A DNA stretch of 64,000 bases from Procambarus clarkii (Eukaryota; Arthropoda; Malacostraca; Decapoda; Cambaridae): positions 4,681,707 to 4,745,706 of the forward strand of contig NC_091234.1 in assembly GCF_040958095.1 (NCBI RefSeq), read 5' to 3'. The translations under genes and the position numbers were made by a program. Shown here in pieces: positions 10,698 to 21,783 of the stretch (positions are counted from its first letter, which is position 1; every line of letters starts with the position of its first letter). The notes below the pieces were generated by a model. It was not told where the DNA came from, did no database searches, and worked only from the letters and a program-made list of their open reading frames with translations.

Positions 10698-12605
10698 CAT
10701 CACCCACATATGGTTGCCGTGTCATCACCCACATATGGTTGCCGTGTCATCACCCACATATGGTTGCCGTGTCATCACCCACATATTGTTGCCATGTCAT
10801 CACCCACATATGGTTGCCGTGTCATCACCCACATATGGTTGCCATGTCATCACCCACATACGGTTGCCATGTCATCACCCACGTATGGTTGCCATGTCAT
10901 CACCCACATACGGTTGCCATGTCATCACCCACGTATGGTTGCCATGTCATCACCCACATATGGTTGCCATGTCATCACCCCCGTATGGTTGCCGTGTCAT
11001 CACCCACATATGGTTGCCGTGTCATCACCCACTTATGGTTGCCGTGTCATCACCCACATACGGTTGCCATGTCATCACCCACATATGGTTGCCGTGTCAT
11101 CACCCACATACGGTTGCCGTGTCATCACCCACATATGGTTGCCGTGTCATCACCCACATATGGTTGCTGTGTCATCACCCACATACGGTTGCCGTGTCAT
11201 CACCCACATATGGTTGCCATGTCATCACCCACATATGGTTGCCGTGTTATCACCCACATATGGTTGCCATGTCATCACCCACATATGGTTGCCGTGTCAT
11301 CACCCACATATGGTTGCCATGTCATCACCCACATATGGTTCCCGTGTCATCACCCACATATGGTTGCCATGTCATCACCCACATATGGTTGCCGTGTTAT
11401 CACCCACATATGGTTGCCATGTCATCACCCACATATGGTTGCCGTGTTATCACCCACATATGGTTGCCATGTCATCACCCACATATGGTTGCCATGTCAT
11501 CACCCACATATGGTTGACGTGTAATCACCCACATTTGGTTGTCCGTGTCATCACCTACATATGGTTGCCGTGTCACCCCCCACTAATGATTGCCGTGTCA
11601 TCACCCACTAATAACTGCCATGTCATCACCCACTAATAGTTGCTGTGTCATCACCCACTAATGACGGTCGTGTCATCACCCGCATATGGTTGCCGTGTCA
11701 TCACCCACATATGGATTCCGTGTTATCACCAACACCCGCTAATAACTGCTGTGTCATCACCCACTAATGGTTGTCATGTCAGCAACCACTAAAGATTGTT
11801 GCCGTTTCATCACCAACTGCCAATTTGACTGCCATGTCATCACCCACTAATGGTTTCCATTTCATCACCTACTAGTGACTGCCATGTCATCACCTACTAA
11901 TAGTTGCTGTATTATCACCTACTAATGACTGCCATGTCATCACCCACTAATGAATGCCATGTCATCACCCACTAATGACTGCTATGTCATCACCCACTAA
12001 TGACTGTCATGTCATCACCCACTGATGACATAACAGTCCTTAGTGGGTGATGACACAGCAACCATTAGTGGGGGATTTTTTTGGCAGGGATAGGGCCCGT
12101 GCAGGAATATCACTGCCTCCCCCCCCCCCCCCAAAAAAAAAGAAATAACCCACTAATGGTTGCCGTGTCATCACCCACTAAGGACTGTTGTGTCATCACC
12201 CACATATGGTTGTCATGTCATAACCTACTAATGGTTGCTGTGTCATCACCCACTAATGACTGCCGTGTCATCACCCACTAATGACTGCCGTGTCATCACC
12301 CACTAATAGTTATTGTCATCAACGACTAATGACGACCATGTCATTACCCACTAATTACTACATGTAATCACCCACTAATTACCATCATGTCATCACCCAT
12401 TAATGTTTGCCATGTTATCACTCTCTAATGGTTGCCGTTTCATCAACCGTCTGCCTAATGCCTAAACTAATGCCGTCTGTGTCATCACCCACTAATGTCA
12501 CCTGTGTCATCATCCACTAAGGACTGCTGTGTCATAACCCACAAATGTTTGCTGTGTCATCACCCACTAATGACTGCAATGTCATCACTTACTAATGGTT
12601 GCCAT
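10698..12605. repeat. 25-bp minisatellite array
   Basis: The unit begins CATCACCCACATATGG and continues TTGCCGTGT. About 33 nearly perfect units run from 10698 to about 11525, followed by about 1 kb of degenerate units in which CACATATGG becomes CACTAATG. Because 25 is not a multiple of three, all three + frames stay open and give long spurious ORFs. The commonest variants are GCCGTG/GCCATG, CATATGG/CATACGG and ACATATG/ACGTATG. All are single transitions at CpG or TpG/CpA sites. Confidence 0.95.
12023..12198. repeat. Inverted pair of minisatellite units (50-bp arms)
   Basis: Two array units run backwards at 12023-12072. They pair with the forward units at 12149-12198, with about two mismatches over 50 bases. 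The loop (12073-12148) is not array sequence and contains a C14 run followed by A9. Confidence 0.85.
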
Positions 12606-12727
12606 TGATAAACCGAATTTGAAGAAAAATGTCTGTCATCAGTTTTCACACTGTGGCGAGGCCGCTGTTCATCAGTTATGATTGAATAGTCATCGACATC
12701 GCTACAATCTCTAATTAATAATAATAA

Positions 12728-12850
12728 TAAGAAGTAATTCACACAAAGAAACCACATTGACTTGATGTGTCAATGAGAAAACTAGTGGGAGCCATGAGTA
12801 GGGCTCGAACCTGTTTGCTGGTGTCCCCTAAGGTACTCTCTTGACCAGTA
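12728..12850 (-). mobile_element. tRNA-derived SINE fragment, minus strand
   Basis: On the minus strand a canonical B box GGTTCGAGCCC lies at 12811-12801, preceded by tRNA-like text. Downstream come 'TTTTCTCATTGACAC' and then 'TTTGTGTGAATTACTTC' ending in TTA/TAA triplets. The triplet-repeat tail is shared with the elements at 29330-29575 and 55090-55550. Confidence 0.6.
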
Positions 12851-13004
12851 TGTTCAGCCCCTCCTGATGAAAAGAATTACAACCTGAGATTCACCTGAGT
12901 CCTGAAGTGTTCCTATGAATTACACTGTAGCCTAAACAGGGTTTCACACACTGGACCGATTAATGACTCTTTGCTTGTAGTCGAGGAATTCCAGGTTGCA
13001 ATGC

Positions 13005-13110
13005 TTTTTGACCATGTTGTGGTGTAGTGGTATAGAGCGTCCCTGGGCATACCCAGCACATAGGTTCGAACCCTCCTCAATAGAGCTTATTGATTTTCTT
13101 AAGGGCCGAG
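13005..13110 (+). mobile_element. tRNA-derived SINE head fragment
   Basis: An A-box-like GTGTAGTGGTATAGAGC (13022) and a perfect B box GGTTCGAACCC (13063-13073) are spaced as in a tRNA. The 3' acceptor half does not pair well with the 5' half, and T-rich text follows, so a SINE head or tRNA pseudogene is more likely than a functional tRNA gene. Confidence 0.55.
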
Positions 13111-14763
13111 TGCATGCAATTTTTTTTCCAAATATGAAAAATTCGATTTTTTTAAACAAATCTCCCGTTATTTGACATCAGCGCCGTGAAAAAATTTTCC
13201 CAATATAATAAGAAATGTTTTTTTTTTACAAATTTAATTAAAAAAATGCGTGTGTGACTGGCAGGAACTGGTACTAATAATAACGATAACTCCTCCTATT
13301 TACTGGCAATCAGGAATAAAGAGATGCATGCACCTGTCCGATGCACAAAAATGACAAGTAGTAGTAAGGAGGGTCTATAAAGTGTATATGCTGCTGGTGC
13401 CACCTGAAGGGCCAGATTTCACATATAATAATGCGTTAGTATGTTATTATCTGTATTCATTTAAATATCAAATAAATACATTGCCCAATGGCAATATTTT
13501 TTATGTCCCATTGTACGAAAAGCTGACAACCACTTGTTTTTAGAGGGTTTTTTTCTCTCCTTTGTTCCTATGCGGATTTTGTTGCGACGTCTACATCTTG
13601 GAGAATGCAAATCCTAGCTAAGCATTTTAAGTTGGAACGAAATTGGTCAACATGTTAATCAGCCACAGATGGCATAAGTTGTGACTTTAACTTTTTTGGC
13701 CGATTTATTTTCAAAGAATAGAGTTCAGACTCTATTCTCTTTTGTTATTTAGCTTGTATTGATGAATGAAGACCAGATAAGGGCCTTATCACTTATATAT
13801 GGGCAATAAAGTTACTGCAATATATGTTTCATTATAAGAACATGAGAATTAGGGTAACTGCAGAAGGCCTATTGGCCTATAGGAGACAGCTCCTATTTAT
13901 ATCCACCCAATCTCATTTATACATATGTCTAACCTACTGTTAGACAGTTCAGGGGCCCAGAGTCTGTTTTACAGTTATTCCTAACATATTCCTATATTTT
14001 TTTTGGGGGGGGAGTAATTTTTTCTTGACTTCATTTCAACATATATTGACCTACTAATTACATATTTTCCTAATTACATATTTTCCACTACAAATGCCCA
14101 GCAATCTTAATTAAAACTTACAAGATAGATAAATTAGAAGTACTATATTCGTTGTCAAAAACTTTAAATGCATTTTTCTCTATTGAAAATATTTTCAACT
14201 CAGAGACCTAGAAAAAAATCAGTTTCTGACCGATTCTCACTATTTTTACATATAATGTTCAAAGTTCTAAGTTCTAAGGTTCCTCTGAATCGTTTAGTCA
14301 TAAAGCCATAACGTTTGGAGTTATAAATATTTTGAGTATAAATTTGGTTCATATATGGATTGCCACATTCAAAAAGTCTTTTACAGAAAACTATACTCCT
14401 AAACAATAATTTTCTCATGAACGTTATATGCCATTCTGAGACCATAATAAATAAGACAACAATTGATGACATTATACATTATTTTTAGCTATTTGAAGTT
14501 GTGATTTTATGTTTTTTTTATTTTTGTCCATGGTATGATGTTGATCCATTAGGAAAAGTTGGAGCATTTACCATGACGATTATGCACACAAAGAATTAAG
14601 TGTGTTTGAGGAGGATTCGGTACATATGCACCGGTCCCCTTAATACTAATCATATTAATTTTTTATAAAATACATTCAGGAACATGTTATAGTGGTTAAT
14701 TTATAGTTACAGAAATTGTATAATAATATATAAAAGAACTAAAGAGGCAGACTTGTTGTGTAG
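13111..14763. other. AT-rich intronic or upstream sequence with one dispersed-repeat fragment
   Basis: No coding exon was recognised. At 13825-13985 a dispersed repeat begins near 'TTATAAGAACATGAGAA' and includes 'ACTGCAGAAGGCCTATTGG'; a shorter relative occurs at 27085-27185. The rest is AT-rich and featureless. Confidence 0.5.
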
Positions 14764-15093
14764 GTAATGATTGCCACAACATCTGTTGACGGGAGAAGTG
14801 CGAGGCTGTGGGAGAGGTACCAGGTGAGCCCCCACCTGCCACACCACACATTGCAGGTAGGGCAGTGGACACTAACCTCAACTACACCAATGTTCGTGCC
14901 ACCGCAAGACAATGTGGTATCCACGGGGGCTCGGATGCTGCCCACAGGAAGGCACAGTCTCGAGAGGAGAATGAAGCATCTCAAGATTGAGAAGATGGTG
15001 ATGAATCATGGAGTGCTGGAGGCACCGAGGAGAGACCTAGTCCTCACCCGACACGACCTCACCGGCCTCCATCTTCGATGCACAACCATTGAG
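14764..15093 (+). CDS. Ionotropic receptor gene, exon 1 in this window
   Basis: This is an open exon of 110 codons. The frame is closed by TAG at 14761-14763, and that AG, after a T-rich stretch (ACTTGTTGTGTAG), can serve as the acceptor. The donor is GAG|GTGACA at 15093/15094, leaving phase 0. The translation contains 'LWERYQV...HTLQVGQW' and ends 'DLTGLHLRCTTIE'. This matches the segment just before and at the first strand of the S1 ligand-binding half-domain in arthropod ionotropic receptors ('DLxGxxLR(V/C)xTxE'). It joins in frame to exon 2. Upstream exons for the signal peptide and N-terminus were not found. The 3' half is secure; the exact 5' boundary is less so. Confidence 0.65.
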
Positions 15094-15540
15094 GTGACAT
15101 GAGCTCCTTCATAAAATTCTCAATTACCCTATTTTAATTTTAAGTAAAATAGCCTTGTCTATGTACATTTAATTTTTAACTTGAATTGATCTTCGATTCA
15201 ATTGAACTTTTTAACTGCTAGAATTCTTACTTGACCAAGTTTAACCCTTAAGCTGCTAAAGGGGTCCTGAGCAGATTCACACCCCTGTGTGCAAGAATTT
15301 TTTTTTAAATTTGTTACGTCTTCTAAAAATGTTACTTTGTGTTCCCTGAGCACAGGGAAAAAATCGTAGGCGACATAATTTGGCCACAATAGACCGAGGA
15401 AGTCCGGCAAAATGTGGGCATTGACAGCACAGTCGTCAGAGGCGGTCAGCGTCACCCGAGTGGTCAGGCGGGAATTGCCACAAAGGTATTATTACCTAAT
15501 TATTTCAATGTCTCTGATTGATTTTTTCTTAGTTTTTTGC
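15094..15540. other. Intron sequence, no recognised elements
   Basis: This is the start of the roughly 11-kb intron between exons 1 and 2. It is AT-rich apart from 'GTCAGAGGCGGTCAGCGTCACC' text near 15430-15470. Nothing else was identified. Confidence 0.5.
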
Positions 15541-16109
15541 AGTAATATTATTCAATAGTGTGTAGTGTGATATATTTAAATAATAAAGGGGTGAATCATC
15601 ACTATACTCAAAAGAAAGGTGTGCATATAGTAATTCAATTATTATGTTCATAAAACAATAAACGAATAGTTTTGCTGGTATTACACTATATACACAGGAT
15701 ATATGTAAGTATCTGCATGTTTTGTTCACCATAACGAACCACTAAGTTGGTATTATGAGTCAAAAAGCAATGAAGAGTGTCCGCCACACCAGCCAGCCTG
15801 CCACTCCCTCCCTCAACGACACCTGACTAGCCAACATTCTCCTCCCACCATAGTGTTTTTGCTTTTATTCACTGTATACAGACGTTATATATAAGTATCT
15901 ACATGTTTTGTTCACCACAACTGTACAACTAAGCTGTTATAGTTAGTTCAGGCACTAAGAGACGTCACTACACACACACACAGTCAGCTGGTGGCTGTCT
16001 CCCTCACTCATTCAAGGTCAGATGCACTAAAATTTCTCCCCCAACGATACTGTTTGTAGAGTTATTACACTATATATGCACATTGTATATAAGTTAATGC
16101 ATATTGCAT

Positions 16110-16745
16110 ACACACGAGTTTTCCCACATTGACAGTGGCTTGATGAGAAAACGTGAAGTAACCCCTCACCAATCTGGTGCCCATGGGAGATGGGGATATT
16201 TGAGGTAAATATCTCGAAATCTCTATCTCTTTTAAGGGTCTGATTTGGTGTAGTGGGCTAAGGCATACTAGTTATGACAGCTATTAGAAGGTAGTTGTGC
16301 TTTCTGGGTTTGCAACCCATTCTCGCACTTTCGTATAGTCAATATTGACTTATTAAATACGTGCATATGTGACATACTAAACATACTAGTTTACCTTGAA
16401 AAGATTCATAGAAAACACCGACCCTACCTAACCTTCTTAGTATGTTAAGATAAGCATCTTACTGCTTAGTAATTACAATTATTACTTTAACTATTATAGG
16501 TATAGGTTAAGTAATAATTGTAATTACGAAGCAATAATATGTTTATCTGAACATACTAAGAAGGTTAGGTAAGGTTGGTGTTTTCTATGAAGCTTTTCAA
16601 GGTAAACTAGTACGTTTAGTATGTCACATATGCACGTATTTAATAAGTTAATATTGACTGTAAGAAAGTGCGAGAACGGGTTGGGGTTTGAGGCACACTG
16701 GTCGGTGTTGTCTAAAGTTTGCTAAACTTCACTTGTGGTTTAAGC
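16110..16745 (+). mobile_element. Dispersed repeat with tRNA-like promoter text, split by a MITE
   Basis: The sequence 'AAAACGTGAAGTAACCCCTCAC...GGTGCCCATGGGAGATGGGG...GGTCTGATTTGGTGTAGTGGG' matches, in reverse complement, 22280-22500. That makes it a mobile repeat with copies in both orientations here. The GGTGTAGTGGGCTAAGG text resembles an A box. The element is cut by the foldback MITE at 16313-16683; after the MITE the repeat resumes with 'GGTTTGAGGCACACTGG'. Confidence 0.6.
16313..16683. mobile_element. Foldback MITE, copy 1 (CAACCC...GGGTTG ends)
   Basis: About 371 bp that is largely one inverted repeat. The left half (CAACCCATTCTCGCAC...ACACCGACCCTACCTAACC) is mirrored by the right half (GGTTAGGTAAGGTTGGTGTTT...GTGCGAGAACGGGTTG). 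Flanks are TGGGTTTG on the left and GGGTTTGA on the right, compatible with a damaged 7-8-bp target duplication. A second copy lies at 30141-30511. There is no coding capacity; mobilisation would depend on an unknown transposase. Confidence 0.85.
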
Positions 16746-16945
16746 AAGTTAGTGCATATAAGTCTAAATGTTTTATGCACCGTAACTGTAAACCTAAGAT
16801 TGTAGGGTGCCCAAAGAGCATAGAGGCCACCCTCTACACAGCTAGACAAGTCATGTAGACGACGCCACCTCCGTTACCTAAATTGCTCCTCCCAACATAA
16901 TCCTTTTCCTGTTATTAAACTAATACACACATTATATATTAGTAT

Positions 16946-17044
16946 TGTTACGGTGCCCTCTCCTATTTCTTTCGTTTGCCGGCTTAAAGAGTCATATCAT
17001 CTCTCCCTACTGATTCTCTGAGGTTCAGGGAGTCTATTGACATA
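16946..17044 (+). repeat. LTR (or LTR start), 5' copy
   Basis: It is 98 of 99 bases identical to 21827-21925; the difference is CATATCATCTC versus CATATCAGCTC. After it comes TGTGGCGACCAGACC, resembling a primer-binding region, and further on AATAAA (17100) followed by TTGGCGCCCTG (17112). Several candidate LTR ends therefore exist. Confidence 0.8.
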
Positions 17045-18869
17045 TGTGGCGACCAGACCGGCTGCCAGTAAAAGGAAGGAAGTCATATTATAAGTTGTAA
17101 ATAAAGGAAAATTGGCGCCCTGTTATAAAATGAAACAGTATCCCCTACGGCAGATATGACCTTTTGGAAGGGACATTAGCCGATCGCGGATTGGCCGACG
17201 TAGGTCGCGGGCGACAAATCAGGGCCCGCCATGACGTCACCGAGTGCCCCGGGCGGCGCCAACGTCAGAGTTGTTCTGACCTTGGAAGTGACAGGACGCG
17301 CCTCGGTCTGCTCTCAAGGATTGGAGGCTCTGCAAGCCTTGTTCAGTGGATTGAGCTGGCCATCGCAGCCCATCATAGTTATTGGAGACCCTGCGCTTCT
17401 GGGAAGCAAAAGAGGAACCAAGTTCAGTGAGCAGAGAAGTGCCAAACTTGGAAAATAGTCGGCGACGACGCTGGGCGGCGCCGCTGGCTGGACGTTGAGG
17501 TCTGGAAGGTGGGCGGGCAGGCCTAGCTGTGACTGGGGTCACTTCCACTGAGAATCTTGGAAGGACGACACCGTGCCTAGGACAAGGAGCAACGCCTTGT
17601 GGGAGAGGCGGGTGTGGGGAAAAATAGTGATTAGCTCAGCGCCCATCGACGAACCAGGATTGGGGCAGCTGAATCTCAGGGATTGGAATGGCGACGACGC
17701 GAAGGCTTCACGACACCTGAGGACCTGTGGAACGTCTTGGATCGTCAAGGATCGACCCAAGGAAGCGTGGGAACCTCACACCATCGAGGGACAGGCGTCG
17801 TGAGCCAGGAATGTAAGGTAGATCATTTTCCCTCCCATTACCCCTTGTATGAGTAGGCTAGTTAGGCCACAATGTTTACTTGTGTATGTGGCAGCAAGAC
17901 TTTATTACTTTAATAGTAGAATAGGCTGCAAGGCAGCTTGAGTCCAGGACTGTCAGAGAGGACAGTGTGTATGGATGGCAGGACAGTGAAGAAGAGGTGC
18001 CGACGTGGTGAAGAGGCCCTCCTGTGAGAGTGTGAGACTCCTGTCTTCCTGCCCAGTTGAAGGAGTGTTGGAGGTCGTGGAAGAAGAGGCTGACGATCTC
18101 CAGACTCATTATCCATATTCCATATTCATGTATTACTTGTGATTGTGTGTGTGTGTTCATGTAATTTACATCAGTAAATCCACACATTTTATTACTGTGT
18201 TTGAGTGTGCCTCCATTTATGATATTTCTCTATGAGCATACATTTCTGGCTAAAACAATATATAATACACCCACTGAACTGCATTGCTGGGGTGCAGATA
18301 TAATAACCCAGCTGGCGACCTTGCTAAGAGGAAGATAGAGAAGACAGGCGGGAAAGGAGTTCCTGCAACCTTTTTTGTCTGGCAGGCAAGACTCAGGGAG
18401 GTTATGGTTATAGGTAAGCCTGAGTCTTCCTTCACTCCCCCACGGGTCTAGGTCGGAACTGTTAACAGCAGTTTCCCCGTGTTTGACTGAAGGGCTTCCA
18501 GGGTGAATCAGTGGCACCCCTTTGTGGTGGAAGCAAAGACCTGCGGAGGTGGGCATTGTTGGTCCTCTCTTGTGTGACCAAGGAGACTCCGGTGAATCCA
18601 GGGAGTCAGAGGGGCTGAGTATTTGGGCCTTTGAGCCCCTAGCAGCCGAGTGTTAGCAGAGCCCCGGACCACCCACCCCCACGTGACAGAGAACTGGCGA
18701 CCTTGCCAGGATTCGAACCCCAGTAGCCAAGAACTGGGAACTTCGCCAGGAAGCGTGGATCAAGCTACAGTGTGGACCAAATTTCAAGACAAGTGTTGCC
18801 AGGGTACTAATACAGTGTGGCCAGTGAATTCGGTGGTACTGTTACTCAACCAGCTAAGGGACTGAAACG
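17045..18869 (+). promoter_or_regulatory. LTR 1 leader or remaining U3/R/U5
   Basis: This 1.8-kb GC-richer segment has no convincing gene. It holds an inverted CCAAT (GATTGGCC, 17190), a perfect CRE palindrome TGACGTCA (17232-17239), and T/A-rich text at 18130-18260. Two primer-site-like phrases follow, CTGGCGACCTTGCTAAG (about 18311) and CTGGCGACCTTGCCAGG (about 18694). Short frames here, such as 17164-17430, are not supported. If the LTR is long, 16946-18305 would be LTR and 18306-18869 leader. Confidence 0.5.
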
Positions 18870-21773
18870 GTGAAATTAGTGCCTACTAACTTGTCTGTGC
18901 TGTCGTGTATGCTTGATGATATAGAGATGGAGGAAGACAAAGTAAAGAAATTTATTGACACAAGGGACGAGAGAATTTTGGAAGAGTGTACCAAGGCCCA
19001 GCTCCAACAAGTGGCAAACCACTTTGGGATCAGGTTGAGGACGACTAAGGTAGCGGAGCGAAGGATAGATATCATGGCACAGCTCACAGCTCGAGAGGAA
19101 GCGACGGGAGAGGAGCCGTCCCGAGGAGAGCCGTCGCAAGGTGAACCGTCCCGACTAGGGCCTCCCCAAGCGCCTACCAGTGTGGAGAGAATTCACAGTG
19201 AACATGGGAGCAGTGGGAGGTCCGGCTGTAGTAAGAGGAGCCTGCAACTGGAAATAATGAAGATGCAACTGGAAGCCCAGCTGCGACGAGAGGAGAGAGA
19301 AGCGCAAATGCAGCGAGAGGAGAGAGAAGCGCAAATGCAGCGAGAGGAGCGAGAACCTCGGCTGCAGCGAGAAGAAGGAGAGAGACAACTGCGACTGGAG
19401 GAGATAAAGGCAAAGAAAGAAGTCGAATTGCGTCGCGTTGAACGTGGTCTGCCCTCACTACCTGCACGGCGGGATGACCTCAAGGTAAGGGAACGTGACT
19501 TACCTACGTTCGAACCACAAGAAGCTGAGGCGTTCTTCGAACACTTTGAACGGATAGCAACTCTGAAGGAATGGCCGGAAGATGATTGGGCTGCTCTGGT
19601 CCAGGGCAGGTTGACTGGTGAGGCCCGGGAAGCCTATAACATGCTGGACCTAGAGGAGTGTACTAGTTATGACGCGATTAAGAATGCGGTTCTCCACTCA
19701 TTCCGGCTGACTCCGGAGATGTACCGGAAGCGGTTCAGAGAGTGTACAAGAGCGTCGGGAAAGACTTACGCCGAGACCGCCAGGGATATGGAACGGAAAT
19801 TCCTACGATGGTTGAAGGCGGAGGAAGCGGAGTCGGTGGATGATATCAAACGACTGATAGTGATGGAGAAGTTTATGTCAGTGCTCCATCCTGAGTTGCG
19901 AGTAAGGTTGAGAGAAGCAGGTATTAAGAACCTGAAGGCTGCAGCGGATCGAGCCGACATGCTGGAGGAGGCACTACATATCAGGAGGGAGGGGCCGCCC
20001 AGACACTCGCCTTACCCCAGGTCGGGAGGGAACCTTAGGAGTTCAGGAGGAGCGGGGACGAGTGGGGATTCTCCCATGAGTAGTGTGCCCGATGAAGTGA
20101 CGCGGTTCAAGAGCTCAAGAGACGCGGGGAGGAAGCCCCAAGCTGTGAGCAGTGGACCTAACTCGGGAGCGAGTGCTGCAGTCCCGGATACGACGGCAGG
20201 GAGTCCAAGGAGGACCCAGGGGACGTCTGCAAGTGGTACCGCCAGAGTGACTGGCGAGTGGCCGCCCAGGGGAGGCAGCCGATGCTACAACTGTGGCGTG
20301 AGAGGACATTATGCCCGCGAGTGTGAGGAGCACCAAAGGAATGTAGGATTAATGTTGGAAGAGGAGAGAGTGTTTGTTCACACCCCATATTATAGTGGAC
20401 CCAACGTGAATGGTTGGGAAATGAAGTTGGGTGAACATCCCTTCGTTTTCGGGGCCAACGTGAAGTTTGGAAAGTCAGACCCAGTGGAGGTTGCCGTGCT
20501 TCGAGATACGGGTGCTGACATATGTATGGTGACCAGGAGTATTCTCCCCAAGGAATTTAATGATTCACCTGTGGGAGTGGTGAGGATACGCAGTGTGGGG
20601 GAGGAATACAGGTTGCCCCTTCACGAAGTACAGCTGATTGCCGACTGCGGAGTCGAGAAAGCTATAGTAGCTGTAGTCCCTAAATTACCCCTAGAGCATG
20701 TACAGATGGTGCTGGGTAATGACCTCGGAGGAGGCAGGATACAACCCGATTGGGCCAGGAGTGCCTATGTTGCAAGCAGCGGTACAACCCTGCCGGGTGA
20801 GGTATCGGTCGTTCCAGATGGTAGTGAGGAAGCCGACTTCGCCAGGGGAAACGTCGCCAGAGACGACGACAACGAGGGCGAGAGTGCAGAGAGGTTGTCG
20901 GAGGTTGTGGAAAACCCCGACGGGGACCTCCGACTGAGCCTGATGATGCGTGTGGAGGAGTGGCGAGGAGCAGCTGTACAAACGCCTGGGGCGGTGAAGA
21001 GGCTGCAGACCGCACTCCCTCCATACAGAAATGTGAATAAAGTAAGCTCAGTGGATGAGCGAACGGCAGTGAGGGGCAGAGTGGAGGAGCCACGACGCAA
21101 GGCACCCTATGCCGGCCAGATGAATAGTGGTAGGTGCAAGATGAACCACCGTGGTGAGGTGAGCCACAGGGAGGTGGATGAGCCCAACCACGAACCGAAG
21201 AAGACGTCTGCAGGGAAGAGAATCTCATGGAGGAGTGAAGATGTTCGTCGGGAACGAAGGAGCGAGTGGTATAGGAAAGGCAATACGAAGAAAGCAGGGA
21301 ATAGGTACACCCAGGGTAGGCGCCAGCCTAACCAGAGGGGCATTGGGCCATCGCAAAAGCCTAGTATGGAAGAGAGGAAGCTGCTGGATGGAGTGCAGGT
21401 TACAAGTGCCACTGTGAGGAGACAACGCACCTACGGGAGAAGAGGAACCGAGAAGAGAGAAGATTGGCGAAGAGGAGATCATGAGAGGAAACATGGAGTA
21501 CCTGTAGGACGCAGTGGAAATGCAAGACTATCTCGGAGTGCACGACGCGGTGGAGGCGCTGCGTGCACTGAATCTTACAGTGGTAACGAGCCGTTGGAGT
21601 ACACTCGTAGACACGGAGAGAGGATTTCCTGTAGGTGTTCAGGGAACACCCATCACACCCGGTCCTATGCGAAATGGAGATATAATGAGGCAAGTGACTG
21701 GCAAGGTGGTACGAGCCACGTCACCAACTGGAGGAGTGACACTTCAGGAACGGAGGGAGCAAGAGTATAGATT
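18870..21773 (+). CDS. Gag-protease polyprotein of LTR element 1 (966 aa)
   Basis: The ORF is uninterrupted from the ATG at 18870. Residues about 85-200 are highly charged, with tandem REEREAQMQ-type repeats predicted to form a coiled coil. Residues about 210-375 resemble the Gypsy Gag core ('ERDLPTFEPQEAEAFFEHFE', 'WAALVQGRLTGEAREAY', 'YDAIKNAVLHSF'). A zinc knuckle CYNCGVRGHYAREC (CX2CX4HX4C) lies near residue 473. A retropepsin-like active site 'LRDTGADICMV' is near residue 550. After about residue 700 the protein becomes Arg/Gly/Ser-rich and matches no pol domain. Gag would package RNA and the protease would mature it, so RT and integrase must come from another element. The intact frame and near-identical LTRs suggest youth. 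Confidence 0.85.
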
Positions 21774-21783
21774 GCCCTCTTGA
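21514..21783 (+). CDS. Alternative-frame ORF overlapping the Gag-protease 3' end (89 aa)
   Basis: In another frame from the main ORF, this reads as a protein of ordinary composition ('YLGVHDAVEALRALNLTVVT', 'TERGFPVGVQGTPITPG'). The main frame over the same bases is dominated by Arg, Ser and Gly. It may be the original reading frame of a downstream domain placed out of frame by the deletion that removed pol. It stops just before the polypurine tract. No family was recognised, and it could be chance. Confidence 0.3.
   Translation: MEMQDYLGVHDAVEALRALNLTVVTSRWSTLVDTERGFPVGVQGTPITPGPMRNGDIMRQVTGKVVRATSPTGGVTLQERREQEYRLPS

Larger units (their letters stand above)
15540..16945. repeat. Degenerate tandem array of about 200-300-bp units, interrupted by insertions
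   Basis: Phrases recur in order: 'TATTACACTATATA', 'ATATAAGTATCTGCATG', 'TTTTGTTCACCATAAC', 'AACTAAG', then a C-rich stretch with CTCC/CACC. Copies start near 15640, 15860, 16065 and 16745, with drift. The third and fourth units are separated by the element at 16110-16740, which itself holds a MITE. The last unit ends where the LTR element begins at 16946. Confidence 0.65.

Noticed and set aside
10649-11636. Three overlapping + strand ORFs of 267-317 aa with His/Pro/Tyr repeats
   Set aside because: They are the three phases of the 25-bp minisatellite. Repeat length not divisible by three makes all frames open, with no non-repeat protein content.
17164-17548. Short GC-rich ORFs in the LTR 1 leader
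   Set aside because: They overlap in several frames on both strands, match no family and lie in a probable regulatory LTR region.
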